From Melioribacteraceae bacterium (GTDB lineage Bacteria; Bacteroidota; Ignavibacteria; Ignavibacteriales; Melioribacteraceae): DNA of 64,000 bases. Positions 1 through 8,888 of the stretch are shown piece by piece. The stretch is taken from assembly GCA_027030245.1 (NCBI GenBank), contig JALVFE010000035.1, positions 152,932 to 216,931 of the forward strand, given 5' to 3'. The notes beneath the pieces were generated by a model. It was given only the letters and a program-made list of their open reading frames with translations. It was not told the origin of the DNA and ran no database searches. The position numbers were made by a program, and so were the translations under genes. How positions within the stretch are numbered: the stretch's first letter is position 1; every line of letters begins with the position of its first letter.

Positions 1-1
1 A

Positions 2-58
2 ATAGGAGCTGGTTTGATTGCAAAAGAGAAAAAGAAGAAAAGAAAGAAAGCTTACTAA
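2..58 (+). CDS. Possible 3' end of a gene entering from the left edge
   Basis: Frame 2 is open from the first base and stops with TAA at 56-58. It encodes about 18 residues: a short apolar stretch (IGAGLIAKEK) followed by a lysine/arginine-rich tail ending KKAY. A basic C-terminus after an apolar stretch would fit a membrane or nucleic-acid-binding protein. Frame 1 is also open to 141, so the reading frame is not certain. No function can be assigned. Confidence 0.22.
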   Translation: MGAGLIAKEKKKKRKKAY

Positions 59-427
59 AACGCTCAAATCGTCGTTCATTGTTTGTATGCAAAACCAGTA
101 AATTTAAGTTTAGTGTTTTTGGCAACATTCTTCTGAAGTGAAGTCGATTAAAAAGTTAGTCTCCTGTGTTTGCCGACGCAAATTAATACAGCTTCAAATA
201 AATATATTCTTTGTCAATAAGTCATTACTGTTGGAAAAGTTCATTAAAGCCAAATATCGGAAAAAGAATATTATCCGAAGCTCGGTCTGTATTATGAAAA
301 AAGATATAAAAACTCGTTATGCCGCAATGTAAATAAACCCGGTAAAACACCAATATTTTTATAAACCTTACAATTATTAAAAATTTATTTAACCAATCCG
401 CACCCCGTGCTTCTAAACACCCTCATC
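59..427. other. Gene-free stretch left of lptB
   Basis: No convincing gene was found. A 64-codon open frame at 138-332 has no ribosome-binding site, no family resemblance and a composition like random AT-rich sequence. The stretch lies downstream of lptB (minus strand). No strong terminator hairpin was seen. Confidence 0.5.
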
Positions 428-1171
428 TCACTCATACCTCTCAAGTTTGAATTTCTCGCCAAGGTATAATTTCCGTACGTCTTTGTCGTTTGCCAAATCT
501 TCAGCCTGACCGCTCTTAAATATTTCGCCTTCGATTAAGATATAAGCTCTGTCAACTATACTTAACGTTTCGTGTACGTTGTGATCGGTAATCAAAATTC
601 CGATTCCCTTGTTTTTCAAATTCTTCACGATGTTCATAATATCTTCAACCGCAATCGGGTCAATGCCTGCAAAGGGTTCATCGAGCAAAATGAATTTAGG
701 ACGGGTTGCCAAAGCCCTTGCAATTTCGGTTCTCCGTCTTTCGCCCCCGCTTAATTGATATCCCATGCTTTTGCGTATATTAGTTATGCCTAATTCTTCA
801 AGTAAGCTTTCAAGGCGTTTTTTCTGTTCGTCTTTCGGTAGTTTCATCATTTGCAGAATTGCCAGAATATTATCTTCAACGCTTAAACGCCTGAATACAG
901 AAGCCTCTTGCGGCAAATACCCGATTCCCATCCGGGCTCTTTTATACATCGGGAGCGTAGTTATTTCCGTGTTGTTTAAAAATACCTTACCGCCGTTAGG
1001 TTTTACCATTCCCACAATCATATAAAACGACGTGGTTTTACCGGCTCCGTTGGGTCCCAACAAACCGACAACTTCCCCTTGCTTTACGCTTATGGAAACT
1101 CTGTTTACTACCGCACGCCGTTTGTAGATTTTAACTAAACCTTCGCTTCGTAATTGCAATACTTCGTTCAT
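428..1171 (-). CDS. lptB: LPS export ABC transporter ATPase LptB
   Basis: Cytoplasmic ATPase that powers lipopolysaccharide extraction from the inner membrane with LptF/LptG, passing it to LptC and LptA. About 247 residues from the chosen start. Walker A GPNGAGKT is at 39-46, the Q-loop YLPQEASVF with Q88, signature LSGGE at 140-144, Walker B ILLDEP at 161-166 and switch histidine H197 (TDHNV). The [12 protein letters not shown] segment is typical of LptB. A start at 1240 is possible in frame, but would add 23 atypical residues and overlap the upstream gene by 59 bases. The start at 1171 leaves a 10-base gap and has a purine-rich GGGA upstream. It is the last gene of the Kdo/Lpt operon; lptF and lptG are not in this window. 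Confidence 0.95.
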   Translation of the reverse strand: MNEVLQLRSEGLVKIYKRRAVVNRVSISVKQGEVVGLLGPNGAGKTTSFYMIVGMVKPNGGKVFLNNTEITTLPMYKRARMGIGYLPQEASVFRRLSVEDNILAILQMMKLPKDEQKKRLESLLEELGITNIRKSMGYQLSGGERRRTEIARALATRPKFILLDEPFAGIDPIAVEDIMNIVKNLKNKGIGILITDHNVHETLSIVDRAYILIEGEIFKSGQAEDLANDKDVRKLYLGEKFKLERYE

Positions 1172-1181
1172 TAAAATCCCG

Positions 1182-2546
1182 TTATTGATTAATCTTTTGT
1201 AAAAATTTATTTTTATCCGGTTTCGATTCGTATAAAACAAAGGATGGCAAAACGAATTCCCTTTCCTTCCCTTTAATTAATTTTTCGGGATGATACTCGC
1301 TTGCCGGACTGCCGTACAATTTAACATTTTTCACTTTATTATCTTCGAAAAATATTACCGCTTTTTGCGAACTTGATTTCAACAAACCGTTCGGTTCATC
1401 CTCTTCGAAAAGATAATAAATACTTAAAACGTTTCCCATCACTTCAGTACGAACCAAATTACCGTCGTCGAATCCGAGTTTCAAGGTGTCTCCCGAAATT
1501 TGATTATACCGGAAATCGTATCCTTTATTAAGCGAAACGATTAAAGCATTTCCGAATATATCGATTAACTTGATTTTATTATCCTTCAAATAAATTGCTA
1601 TGGAATCGCCGGTAACTTGCGTGTCTTCGTACCAAAGCACAGGCTGGCTTTCTTCGTCGTCTTTTTTCGTTATCACAATTTTGTCTTCGTTTCTGAAATA
1701 AACCGTGCGGTTGTTCACCGATGAAAATTCACCGCGGAAAATTTTTACGGAATCCGTTGCCGCAAGTCTGCCCGTACTGTCGTCGTAAGCTTCTAAAAGT
1801 TCGGATTCTATGAAAAGCGTATCGAACCGTCCTTCTTCCGTGGAATCAATCTTCATTAGAATAGGTCCGCCCAATACTTTGGTATAATTTTGTTTACCGT
1901 AATACTCAAGTACTTTTCCCTTCAAATGAATATTGTTCCGTTTATCCCAAAGTCTAACTTTCCCGAAGGCAAAAGTGTTTTTCGGTTTCCGCCAATGAAC
2001 TAAACTGTCGGCGTAAATTACGGTTGAAGTATCCTCCACTTCAACATTACCGATTGCAACCGCTTTACTTAATTTTTCGTAATAAATCAGACTGTCGGCT
2101 CTTAATACGGTTGATGTATCTTTTAAGAAAACGCTGTCTGCAAAATATGCTTCTTTCAAATCGACCAGATAAAAACCGTGCTTTGCGGATAAATTCATTT
2201 TTCCGTTGGTTAAAAAAATCGATGTATCGGACAAAGTTTTTTTCTCGTCCGCAAAGTAAAAGCCGTGCGGCGAACGGACGGTAAGCGTATCTTCAGTTAC
2301 CACAACGTTTCCCGTTAATTCGATTATATTCCTTTCCAAATATTGAATTGCTTCTTCGCAGGTAATCGTAATGTTATCTTGTGTAATTTTCACATTGCCG
2401 ATAACTTCCCTTACGGTTTCGCCGTTAATTACTTTTCCTTTCAAACTGTCGCCCATAACCACAAGCGGTTTTCCCGATTCTTGTGCATAGAAACGGGCAC
2501 AGAAGAAAAAAAACAAAGCCACAACCAGAAATGCCGGATTCCTCAT
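1182..2546 (-). CDS. OstA/LptA-family LPS transport protein
   Basis: Secreted protein of 454 residues. A signal peptide covers about residues 1-22 (hydrophobic run, then ARFYAQ). The rest is a long series of beta strands with repeated patterns such as [17 protein letters not shown] and GNVEVEDTS, as in the OstA_N/LptA beta-jellyroll that forms the periplasmic bridge carrying LPS. Classical LptA is near 180 residues, so this is over twice that size. It may be a longer bridge or may combine LptA-like repeats with an LptD-N-like part. It lacks an obvious LptD barrel. Its start overlaps the lptC stop by 4 bases and lptB follows after 10, so operon context supports the Lpt role. Confidence 0.85.
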   Translation of the reverse strand: MRNPAFLVVALFFFFCARFYAQESGKPLVVMGDSLKGKVINGETVREVIGNVKITQDNITITCEEAIQYLERNIIELTGNVVVTEDTLTVRSPHGFYFADEKKTLSDTSIFLTNGKMNLSAKHGFYLVDLKEAYFADSVFLKDTSTVLRADSLIYYEKLSKAVAIGNVEVEDTSTVIYADSLVHWRKPKNTFAFGKVRLWDKRNNIHLKGKVLEYYGKQNYTKVLGGPILMKIDSTEEGRFDTLFIESELLEAYDDSTGRLAATDSVKIFRGEFSSVNNRTVYFRNEDKIVITKKDDEESQPVLWYEDTQVTGDSIAIYLKDNKIKLIDIFGNALIVSLNKGYDFRYNQISGDTLKLGFDDGNLVRTEVMGNVLSIYYLFEEDEPNGLLKSSSQKAVIFFEDNKVKNVKLYGSPASEYHPEKLIKGKEREFVLPSFVLYESKPDKNKFLQKINQ

Positions 2547-3076
2547 TCTTTCAGCGTAGTTATGTAAGTAATGTTGTAAATCGTATAGTTTTTCAAATTC
2601 TGATCCGATTCGAAACCGTATCCTTCTATTTTCTCGTCGCCGTCAATAATCGTAACGAATTTATCGGTCTTGATTTTCTTTTCTTTATTCCGCCACATTA
2701 GTTCGTCGGTTCTAAGCACTACTCCGCTGTCGCTTACGGCTACAACACTATCGATTGCATACATGTCGTTTGTCAAGTCGTTTATCCTTCCTTTCTTTGA
2801 TGTTAACGTGGAGCTTACTTTACCTTCGTCGTCATAAAATTCTATTTTTACGCCTTCCAAAATTTTCACGTTTCTGTCTTCGTAAGCGCGGATATGATCG
2901 GCGTACAAAACCGCTTTGGTTTTTCCGTCTTCGGTGAAAACAACTTCCGTATCCCAACTTTCTTGCACGGGAATCTGCTCGGCATTTAACGAAACATCAA
3001 TTTGCGGTTTGAATTTTTCCTCGCCGCAAAAAGTTAAAGCTAATCCAATCAACATTATGCCAAGCGTTTTTTTCAT
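2543..3076 (-). CDS. lptC: LPS export lipoprotein LptC
   Basis: 177 residues. The N-terminus is a lipoprotein signal with lipobox LTFC (Cys17), whereas E. coli LptC is membrane-anchored by an uncleaved helix. The body is a beta-jellyroll with the LptC-type pattern: a strand ending TKAVLYADHIRAYED, then VKIEFYDDEGKVSSTL and DNDLTNDMY-like turns. LptC receives LPS from LptBFG and hands it to LptA. The gene overlaps kdsD upstream by 4 bases and the OstA/LptA gene downstream by 4, indicating translational coupling. Identification rests on fold pattern plus context. Confidence 0.85.
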   Translation of the reverse strand: MKKTLGIMLIGLALTFCGEEKFKPQIDVSLNAEQIPVQESWDTEVVFTEDGKTKAVLYADHIRAYEDRNVKILEGVKIEFYDDEGKVSSTLTSKKGRINDLTNDMYAIDSVVAVSDSGVVLRTDELMWRNKEKKIKTDKFVTIIDGDEKIEGYGFESDQNLKNYTIYNITYITTLKE

Positions 3077-4050
3077 CTGCTTTGCAAACCGAGTTTTACC
3101 AAATCGTGAAGATGCACAATACCGACGGGCTTACCGGAATCGCTCACAGCAATCAATGAAGTGATGTTATAATTTTCCATTTGTTGCAGAGCAAAAGACG
3201 CAAGATAATCGGGATTAATCGTTTTCGGATTCGTCGTCATCACGTCTTTGGCAACTATGTTTTTGATTTCAAGAGTTTTGTTCAGCAATCTTCTCAAGTC
3301 GCCGTCGGTAATAATTCCTGTTAAATTATTCTGGTCGTCCACAACGCAGGTGGTGCCTAATCTTTTGGAACTGATTTCGATAATCACGTCGCGGAGACTT
3401 GTATTTTCTTTAACGACGGGCAAGTCTTCGCCGGTATACATTATCTCTGAAATTTTAAGCGAAAGCCTTTTCCCCAAACTCCCGCCGGGATGCAAAACCG
3501 CAAAATCTTCGGCAGTAAAGCCCCTCAGTTCCAATGTAGCAACGGCAAGCGCATCGCCCATTACCAAAGCGCTTGTAGTTGAAGCCGTGGGCGCCAAATC
3601 GTGCGGGCATGCCTCTTCTTTTACGCCTATATCCAAAACGATATCGCACGAGCGCGCCAATTGCGAGTTCATGTTTCCCAGCATTCCGATAAGCTTGGTG
3701 TTTAATCTTTTCAGCATTATTACAAGGTTTATCAACTCTTCGGTGTTTCCGCTTTTGGAAATAATTATTACGATGTCCTCGCTTCTTACCATTCCCAAAT
3801 CGCCGTGCAGCGCATCAGTGGGATGCATGTAAATGGAAGGCGTGCCGGTGGAATTTAAAGTTGCTACAATTTTTCTTGCGATTAAACCCGACTTGCCCAT
3901 TCCGGTTAAAACCACTCTGCCTTTGGTTTTGTATATTAATTTTACCGCCTCGGCGAAGCTTCCGTTGATTCTGTTCAGCAATTCCTTTACGGCTTTTGCC
4001 TCGATCGAAATTACTTCTTTCCCCTTGGAAATAATTTGTTCGTCGGACAC
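3073..4050 (-). CDS. kdsD: D-arabinose-5-phosphate isomerase (KdsD/KpsF/GutQ family)
   Basis: Interconverts ribulose-5-phosphate and arabinose-5-phosphate, the first step toward Kdo. 325 residues, the family's usual length. A SIS sugar-isomerase domain lies at about 35-170 with TGMGKSGLIARK, PTDALHGDLGM and ISKSGNTEE. It is followed by VLHPGGSLGKRL and two CBS domains at about 205-325. The gene sits one base after the unknown gene upstream and overlaps lptC by 4 bases. Placement with kdsA, kdsC and the lpt genes supports KdsD over a sugar-alcohol-specific GutQ paralogue. Confidence 0.95.
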   Translation of the reverse strand: MSDEQIISKGKEVISIEAKAVKELLNRINGSFAEAVKLIYKTKGRVVLTGMGKSGLIARKIVATLNSTGTPSIYMHPTDALHGDLGMVRSEDIVIIISKSGNTEELINLVIMLKRLNTKLIGMLGNMNSQLARSCDIVLDIGVKEEACPHDLAPTASTTSALVMGDALAVATLELRGFTAEDFAVLHPGGSLGKRLSLKISEIMYTGEDLPVVKENTSLRDVIIEISSKRLGTTCVVDDQNNLTGIITDGDLRRLLNKTLEIKNIVAKDVMTTNPKTINPDYLASFALQQMENYNITSLIAVSDSGKPVGIVHLHDLVKLGLQSR

Positions 4051-4051
4051 T

Positions 4052-4774
4052 TTATCCTCGTTTGAATAATTTCAAAAATGATTTTTTTCTTTTTTTACGA
4101 ACCTCATAATTCGCGGGCTCGAAATCGATTTTTTTCGCATACTTGTTATAGATTATAAACGTGCGTGCAATTAATTCATCGGAAAACTCATTCGCATGAA
4201 CGAAAAACCGCGAAGCATTCAAAGCAACCGCCGGATCCCTTTCACCTTTTATTCTCATCAGCTCGTCGTAAAATTTTGTAACCGGAATAAAATGGTTAAC
4301 CCCGCTCAAACCGTCGTAAACCCAAATTTTCTTATCGGAAACCGAAACGGCAACAACCAATTGGTTTTTAACGATACGAACTTCCCGGACTTTTTCTTTA
4401 TTTGCGGGATTGCGCATACCCGGTTTCCAAACCGAATACGTCCAACCCGAAAGAATTTGAAAATCTTCGGCTTCTAAAAATTCAGTATCAGATAAATCTA
4501 TTTCTATCTGGTTTTCAAATTCTTCGTGAATGACGATATATACTTCGCCCAAATTTGTTTTTACACTTCCTATTGCAAAAACCGGAGACGGCGGAATCGT
4601 AAGGTCCACATTGTCTTCCCGTTCTCCCATAATCAAATTACCGAACCTGCCGAATCCGATTGCATAATATTCCGAAAGTTTTTCACGATACGCTCCATAA
4701 CCTTCCCTATTTTCTGGTAAAAGGGAAAACAACAATTCTTTTTCCTTTTCGTTCAGCTTGCGCGGAAATTCCAC
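4052..4774 (-). CDS. Unknown protein inside the Kdo/Lpt operon
   Basis: 240 residues, no family recognised. No signal peptide or membrane segment is visible, so it is probably cytoplasmic. The N-terminus is acidic and charged (KLNEKEKELLFSLLPENREG), the middle holds alternating strands (GEVYIVIHEE, QLVVAVSVSD, KKIWVYDGLSGV) and the C-terminus is very basic (EVRKKRKKSFLKLFKRG). It is one base from both kdsC (upstream) and kdsD (downstream), so it is almost certainly co-translated with Kdo enzymes. kdsB (CMP-Kdo synthetase) is absent from the operon, but this sequence lacks its nucleotidyltransferase motifs. A role in Kdo or LPS metabolism is inferred from position only. Confidence 0.85.
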   Translation of the reverse strand: MEFPRKLNEKEKELLFSLLPENREGYGAYREKLSEYYAIGFGRFGNLIMGEREDNVDLTIPPSPVFAIGSVKTNLGEVYIVIHEEFENQIEIDLSDTEFLEAEDFQILSGWTYSVWKPGMRNPANKEKVREVRIVKNQLVVAVSVSDKKIWVYDGLSGVNHFIPVTKFYDELMRIKGERDPAVALNASRFFVHANEFSDELIARTFIIYNKYAKKIDFEPANYEVRKKRKKSFLKLFKRG

Positions 4775-4775
4775 T

Positions 4776-5270
4776 TTATTCCCCTTCCGGATTTTCTTTG
4801 CCCTTAATCAGAAACGTGCATAATTCGTCCAGCATGGATTCTGCTTTTTCGGTTTCCGTTATGTAATCGACAATCCTTCTTACTTCGCGCCGTGCAGAAG
4901 GCGGTGCGGCGCTTACCGCGCAATTTTTCAAAAGCGGTATATCGAACAAATCGTCTCCGATATAAAAAACATTTTTGCACTCAAGGTTATATTCATCCAA
5001 CAACTTTTTGGCAAGCGATACTTTATCAAGCGAAGACGTTAGAACACGGATATTTCCCGCGTCTTCGAGTTGGGAAGTAATTGCATCGTTTTCCCGAGCG
5101 GTAAGAATACCGACAATCATATCATACTTTGCGAGTCTTCTCCCGAAATCATGGAGAGCGCCGGTTATCTCTTTAATTCTTTCTTCGTCTTGTTCGTTAT
5201 GAAGGAGCACTCCATCAAGATCGAATAATACAAGCTTAATATTTTTTAATCTATCCTTTAAATCACTCAT
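4776..5270 (-). CDS. kdsC: Kdo-8-phosphate phosphatase KdsC (HAD family)
   Basis: Removes phosphate from Kdo-8-phosphate. 164 residues, matching the small cap-less HAD phosphatases of the KdsC type. The catalytic motif FDLDGVLL carries D17 and D19. Motif II is GILTARE at 54-60, the motif III lysine is near K83 and the motif IV acidic cluster GDDLFD is at 105-110. The usual KdsC stretch VLTDG reads VLLHN here, a modest departure. Its start overlaps the kdsA stop by 8 bases. Context with kdsA and kdsD makes KdsC the best assignment. Confidence 0.9.
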   Translation of the reverse strand: MSDLKDRLKNIKLVLFDLDGVLLHNEQDEERIKEITGALHDFGRRLAKYDMIVGILTARENDAITSQLEDAGNIRVLTSSLDKVSLAKKLLDEYNLECKNVFYIGDDLFDIPLLKNCAVSAAPPSARREVRRIVDYITETEKAESMLDELCTFLIKGKENPEGE

Positions 5271-6078
5271 ATTTTTTCACTATCCGGTCAATTTCTTTCA
5301 CGGTTACAAGCAGATTTTCCAAACCGTTAAGCGGAAGCTGGCTTGCGGCATCGCTCAACGCGTTCGGCGGATCGGGGTGAACTTCCATAAACAGCGCCGA
5401 AATACCGAGAGAAACGGCGGCTTTTGCCAAAGGTAAAATAAATTTAGGTTCGCCGCCGGTTACGTTTCCGCTGCTTGGCATTTGAACGGAATGCGTTGCA
5501 TCCATAACAACGGGATAACCAAGCTCTTTCATTATTACAAGCGAACGCATATCCACAACCAAGTTATGATATCCGAAAACGGTTCCGCGTTCGGTTAACA
5601 GAATTTTATTGTTTCCCGTCGATTCTATTTTTTCGGCGACAAACTTCATATCTTCCGGCGCAAGAAACTGACCTTTCTTTACGTTAATTATTTTTCCGCT
5701 TTTACCCGCCGCAACCAGCAGGTCGGTTTGCCTGCAAAGAAATGCGGGTATCTGTAAAATATCGGCCACTTGAGCCGCGGCATCAATTTCCGGCTCGGTA
5801 TGAACATCAGTGAGAACCGGAACGTTCAATTTTTCTTTCACGTCCGAAAGTATTTGCAGAGCTTTTTCCATCGGCAAGCCGGTAAAGGAATTGATACTTG
5901 TTCTGTTTGCTTTTTTGTAAGAAGACTTAAACACAAAAGGTATTTGCAACTTACCGGTTATCTCTTTTATTGCGGCGGCGGTTTCCATCGTCAAATCAGC
6001 CGATTCCACAACGCAAGGCCCGGCAATCAAAACAAAAGGGCGGTCATTATCGAAAACAATATCTTTAAGTTTTATCAT
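5263..6078 (-). CDS. kdsA: Kdo-8-phosphate synthase KdsA
   Basis: Condenses arabinose-5-phosphate with phosphoenolpyruvate to Kdo-8-phosphate. 271 residues, a TIM barrel of the DAHP synthase I/KdsA family. Motifs include IAGPCVVES at 18-26, FKSSYKKANR at 50-59, LTERG at 161-165 and DATHSVQMPSS at 193-203. C22, H196, E232 and D243 match the metal ligands known in the metal-dependent (Aquifex-type) KdsA. E. coli has Asn in place of the Cys. So this copy is predicted to need a divalent metal. It lies 7 bases after ruvB and overlaps kdsC. Confidence 0.96.
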   Translation of the reverse strand: MIKLKDIVFDNDRPFVLIAGPCVVESADLTMETAAAIKEITGKLQIPFVFKSSYKKANRTSINSFTGLPMEKALQILSDVKEKLNVPVLTDVHTEPEIDAAAQVADILQIPAFLCRQTDLLVAAGKSGKIINVKKGQFLAPEDMKFVAEKIESTGNNKILLTERGTVFGYHNLVVDMRSLVIMKELGYPVVMDATHSVQMPSSGNVTGGEPKFILPLAKAAVSLGISALFMEVHPDPPNALSDAASQLPLNGLENLLVTVKEIDRIVKKYE

Positions 6079-6085
6079 TTTATAA

Positions 6086-7117
6086 TTAATCGAATAGTGA
6101 TTGTTCGTCCGGTTTGCTTTTTCGTCTTTTTTTATTGAATCTGATGTAAGCCAAATCGGTTGCTTCCCTTCCGCGCGGAGTGCGTTGGATAAAGCCTTGT
6201 TGAATTAAAAACGGTTCGTAAACTTCTTCAATTGTGCCGGGGTCTTCGTTCACGGCAACGGATAATGTGTTAAGTCCTACCGGTCCGCCTTTGAATTTTT
6301 CGATTATGGTAAGGATAATTTCCTTGTCCATTTCGTCCAGACCGAATTCATCGACTTCCAAAGCTTTCAGTGCTTTTTGTGCAATTTCCAAATCGATTAC
6401 GTTTTTATCTTCAAAATCGGCGAAATCCCTTGTTCTTCTCAAAAGACGGTTAGCGATACGAGGCGTTCCGCGGGAACGTTTAGCCAATTCGCCGGCGGCA
6501 TCGTCATCAATCTTGATGTTAAGAATTTTCGAAGATCTCAACACAATTTTTTTAATCAATTCGCTGTCGTAATAATCGAGACGCGATTTTATTCCGAACC
6601 TGTCGCGCAAAGGTGCCGTGAGCAATCCCGCACGGGTTGTTGCTCCGACCAGCGTATACGGAGGCAGTTTAATTTGAACCGTCCGCGCGCTCGGACCGGA
6701 ATCAATCATTATATCCAACTTAAAATCTTCCATTGCGGAATAAAGATATTCTTCCACAACGGGACTAAGCCTGTGAATTTCATCTATAAACAGCACCGAT
6801 TTTTCTTCCAGCGTGGTAAGGATACCCGCAAGGTCGCCCGGTTTTTCCAATACCGGACCGGAAGTAATTTTCAACTTCACGCCCATTTCATTCGCTATTA
6901 TGTGCGCTAGCGTTGTTTTGCCCAATCCGGGCGGACCGGTCAACAGAACATGATCGAGACTTTCGTTTCTTTTGATTGCAGCTCCGATGAACACTTTGAG
7001 ATTATCGGTAATCTTACGCTGACCTACGAAATCGCCGAATCTTTTGGGACGTAACGATTTTTCGAAATTTACGTCTTCTTCCCTTAAAACGGGCGTTGTG
7101 GTTTCGGATTTTCTCAT
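6086..7117 (-). CDS. ruvB: Holliday junction branch-migration helicase RuvB
   Basis: AAA+ motor of the RuvABC resolvasome. 343 residues, full length. Walker [10 protein letters not shown] is at 61-69, Walker B LFIDEIH with D112/E113, sensor 1 GATTRAG, and an arginine finger region DRFGIKSRL. The C-terminal winged helix includes the RTPRGR motif near 315. It is the first gene of the Kdo/Lpt operon with 7 bases to kdsA; the 184 bases upstream hold its probable promoter. ruvA and ruvC are not in the window. The link with LPS genes is positional only. Confidence 0.97.
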   Translation of the reverse strand: MRKSETTTPVLREEDVNFEKSLRPKRFGDFVGQRKITDNLKVFIGAAIKRNESLDHVLLTGPPGLGKTTLAHIIANEMGVKLKITSGPVLEKPGDLAGILTTLEEKSVLFIDEIHRLSPVVEEYLYSAMEDFKLDIMIDSGPSARTVQIKLPPYTLVGATTRAGLLTAPLRDRFGIKSRLDYYDSELIKKIVLRSSKILNIKIDDDAAGELAKRSRGTPRIANRLLRRTRDFADFEDKNVIDLEIAQKALKALEVDEFGLDEMDKEIILTIIEKFKGGPVGLNTLSVAVNEDPGTIEEVYEPFLIQQGFIQRTPRGREATDLAYIRFNKKRRKSKPDEQSLFD

Positions 7118-7301
7118 ATTAAAATGCCTTTTACAGCATACTTATTGTTTTGTTAATATCATATAAAGTTAAATAAATTTGAGGGATTTTAAAAACAAAA
7201 AGGAAACCCGCGACGTGAAGCTGATAGCCTACCGGTAACCCGGAGAATTAAAATTTTCCTTGACGATTTTGCGGTTATCCCGGTTCGGTTCTTCCGAACT
7301 T

Positions 7302-8801
7302 TTAACGAATTCTTCTTATAACTATTCTTCTGTTTTTCATTCTTCCGTATGCTGTAGCGTTACTTGCAACAGGAACGGAATCGCCCATACCCACTGCCTG
7401 GAATTGGGAAGCGGGAAGACCTTTGGAGATAAAGTAATTCAAGATTGCTTGTGCACGTTTGGAAGACAATTCTCTTATTTTATCCGGATTATCTTGTTTA
7501 TCCATGTGCCCTTCGATTCTCCATTTTGTCGAAGGATACTTTTTGATTATGTTAACTATCCTATCCAATTCTTTATAAGCTTTCCTGCGAATCGTTGCGG
7601 TTCTTCCAAGGAAAGTAACTTCGCCGTGCAACAAAAATTGTTTGGGCGCATTTACCGCCGCATCATTCTTTTTCTTTTCCTTCACAATTTTTTTCTTGGA
7701 AGATTTCGGTTTTTTGGGTTTCGGTTTTTCTTTCGGCGGTTCAACTTTAGGTGCTTCGTCGGGACAGCCGTCAGTATCTTCAAAACCGTTATAAGTTTCC
7801 GGTTCGTTCGGACATTTATCAACGGTATCCAGAATTCCGTCTTTGTCGTTATCGAGATCGGGGCAACCGTCGGTATCATCGTATCCGTCCTTGTCTTCGG
7901 CATCGTCGGGACATAAATCTTTACTATCAGGAATTCCGTCTTTATCGTTATCCAAATCCGGGCAGCCGTCCGTGTCTTCAAATCCGTCGAAGTCTTCGGC
8001 TTTGTTGGGACAAGCATCATTAATATCGAGAATTCCGTCATGGTCGTTATCTTTATCGGGACAACCGTCGGCATCTTCGTATCCGTCGTAATCTTCAGGT
8101 TGATCGGGACAATTATCCCTGCTGTCATAAAGTCCGTCGCCGTCGCTGTCTTTTTCGGTAAATAAGGAAAGCGAAATTCCGACGAATCCGTTAACGTAAA
8201 AATCGTTATGCGATCCGTCAACAACGAGATAATCGGCGTTATCGGTTCCCATAAAGTGCATCGAGAGACCGGTAATTAAGCTAATATTATCACTAACCAA
8301 AAATCTAATCCCCAACTCGCTGTCGAAAGAAATTGCTTGTTTGTTTTTATCAATCAGAACCAATTCATTCCGGGGTGTTCTGTCGGCACCGAACACATCG
8401 GGATAGAAAAATTGATACGAAATACCGCCGTAAATAAAAGGGAAGAATCTGTTTTCTATCGCATAATTATACGTAAATCCGAATCCGGCGTAATACAAAT
8501 CGCTTTTGTATTTTTCAGGCGCCAATACCAGATTAAATTTTCCTTCGATTTGACTGAAAGCGGCGCTTAATTTTAATCCGAAAATATGGCGGGAAGAAGT
8601 GCCGAAAATATATTCGGCGGCTCCGAATGCATGCACTCCGTATTGAGTATCGAGATAGTCGGTCTCTCCTTGCGAAAGTCCTCCGCCAACCGTTAAAACC
8701 AACGTATTATCGAAAGCACGTTGTTTGTTTGTCGAGTTCTGCGCAACCGTTAAGCTTGTCAACAATAAAATAAGAACCGCAGCAAAATAGTATTGCTTCA
8801 T
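7302..8801 (-). CDS. OmpA-family outer-membrane protein with thrombospondin type 3 repeats
   Basis: 499 residues. A signal peptide is at 1-20 (LTVAQ end), then an N-terminal beta-barrel-like region at about 28-215 with strands ending in aromatic residues. Asp/Asn-rich thrombospondin type 3 repeats (calcium-binding; units like DNDKDGIPDSKDLCP) span 218-349. A Pro/Lys-rich linker is at 350-380. The OmpA C-terminal peptidoglycan-binding domain is at about 388-499, with EGHMDKQDNPDK, LSSKRAQAI and NRRIVI. It would tether the outer membrane to peptidoglycan. The gene stands alone between ruvB and a two-component pair. Confidence 0.93.
   Translation of the reverse strand: MKQYYFAAVLILLLTSLTVAQNSTNKQRAFDNTLVLTVGGGLSQGETDYLDTQYGVHAFGAAEYIFGTSSRHIFGLKLSAAFSQIEGKFNLVLAPEKYKSDLYYAGFGFTYNYAIENRFFPFIYGGISYQFFYPDVFGADRTPRNELVLIDKNKQAISFDSELGIRFLVSDNISLITGLSMHFMGTDNADYLVVDGSHNDFYVNGFVGISLSLFTEKDSDGDGLYDSRDNCPDQPEDYDGYEDADGCPDKDNDHDGILDINDACPNKAEDFDGFEDTDGCPDLDNDKDGIPDSKDLCPDDAEDKDGYDDTDGCPDLDNDKDGILDTVDKCPNEPETYNGFEDTDGCPDEAPKVEPPKEKPKPKKPKSSKKKIVKEKKKNDAAVNAPKQFLLHGEVTFLGRTATIRRKAYKELDRIVNIIKKYPSTKWRIEGHMDKQDNPDKIRELSSKRAQAILNYFISKGLPASQFQAVGMGDSVPVASNATAYGRMKNRRIVIRRIR
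7755..8150 (-). repeat. In-gene tandem repeats coding thrombospondin type 3 units
   Basis: Four degenerate units of about 33 codons (99 bases) within the OmpA-family gene. Each codes for a pattern DGCPD-DND-DGI-D--D-CP with paired cysteines and regularly spaced Asp that bind calcium in known type 3 repeats. Unit number could vary between strains by recombination. Confidence 0.85.
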
Positions 8802-8888
8802 AAAAACTCCGCAAGGATTCTGGCAAAATTATAATCTTTGGCAGAAGACAAGATTCAAACTATGAAACTTTACCTAATTTATCAATAA

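Noticed and set aside
138..332. 64-codon open frame on the plus strand near the left edge
   Set aside because: No ribosome-binding site, no family pattern, composition like surrounding AT-rich DNA.
7283..7299. Small hairpin GTTCGG/CCGAAC just past the OmpA-family stop
   Set aside because: No T-run on the minus strand after it; too weak to call a terminator.
7682..8224. 180-codon minus-strand frame inside the OmpA-family gene
   Set aside because: Shadow of the regular Asp-rich repeat codons in another frame; the TSP3-coding frame is clearly the real one.
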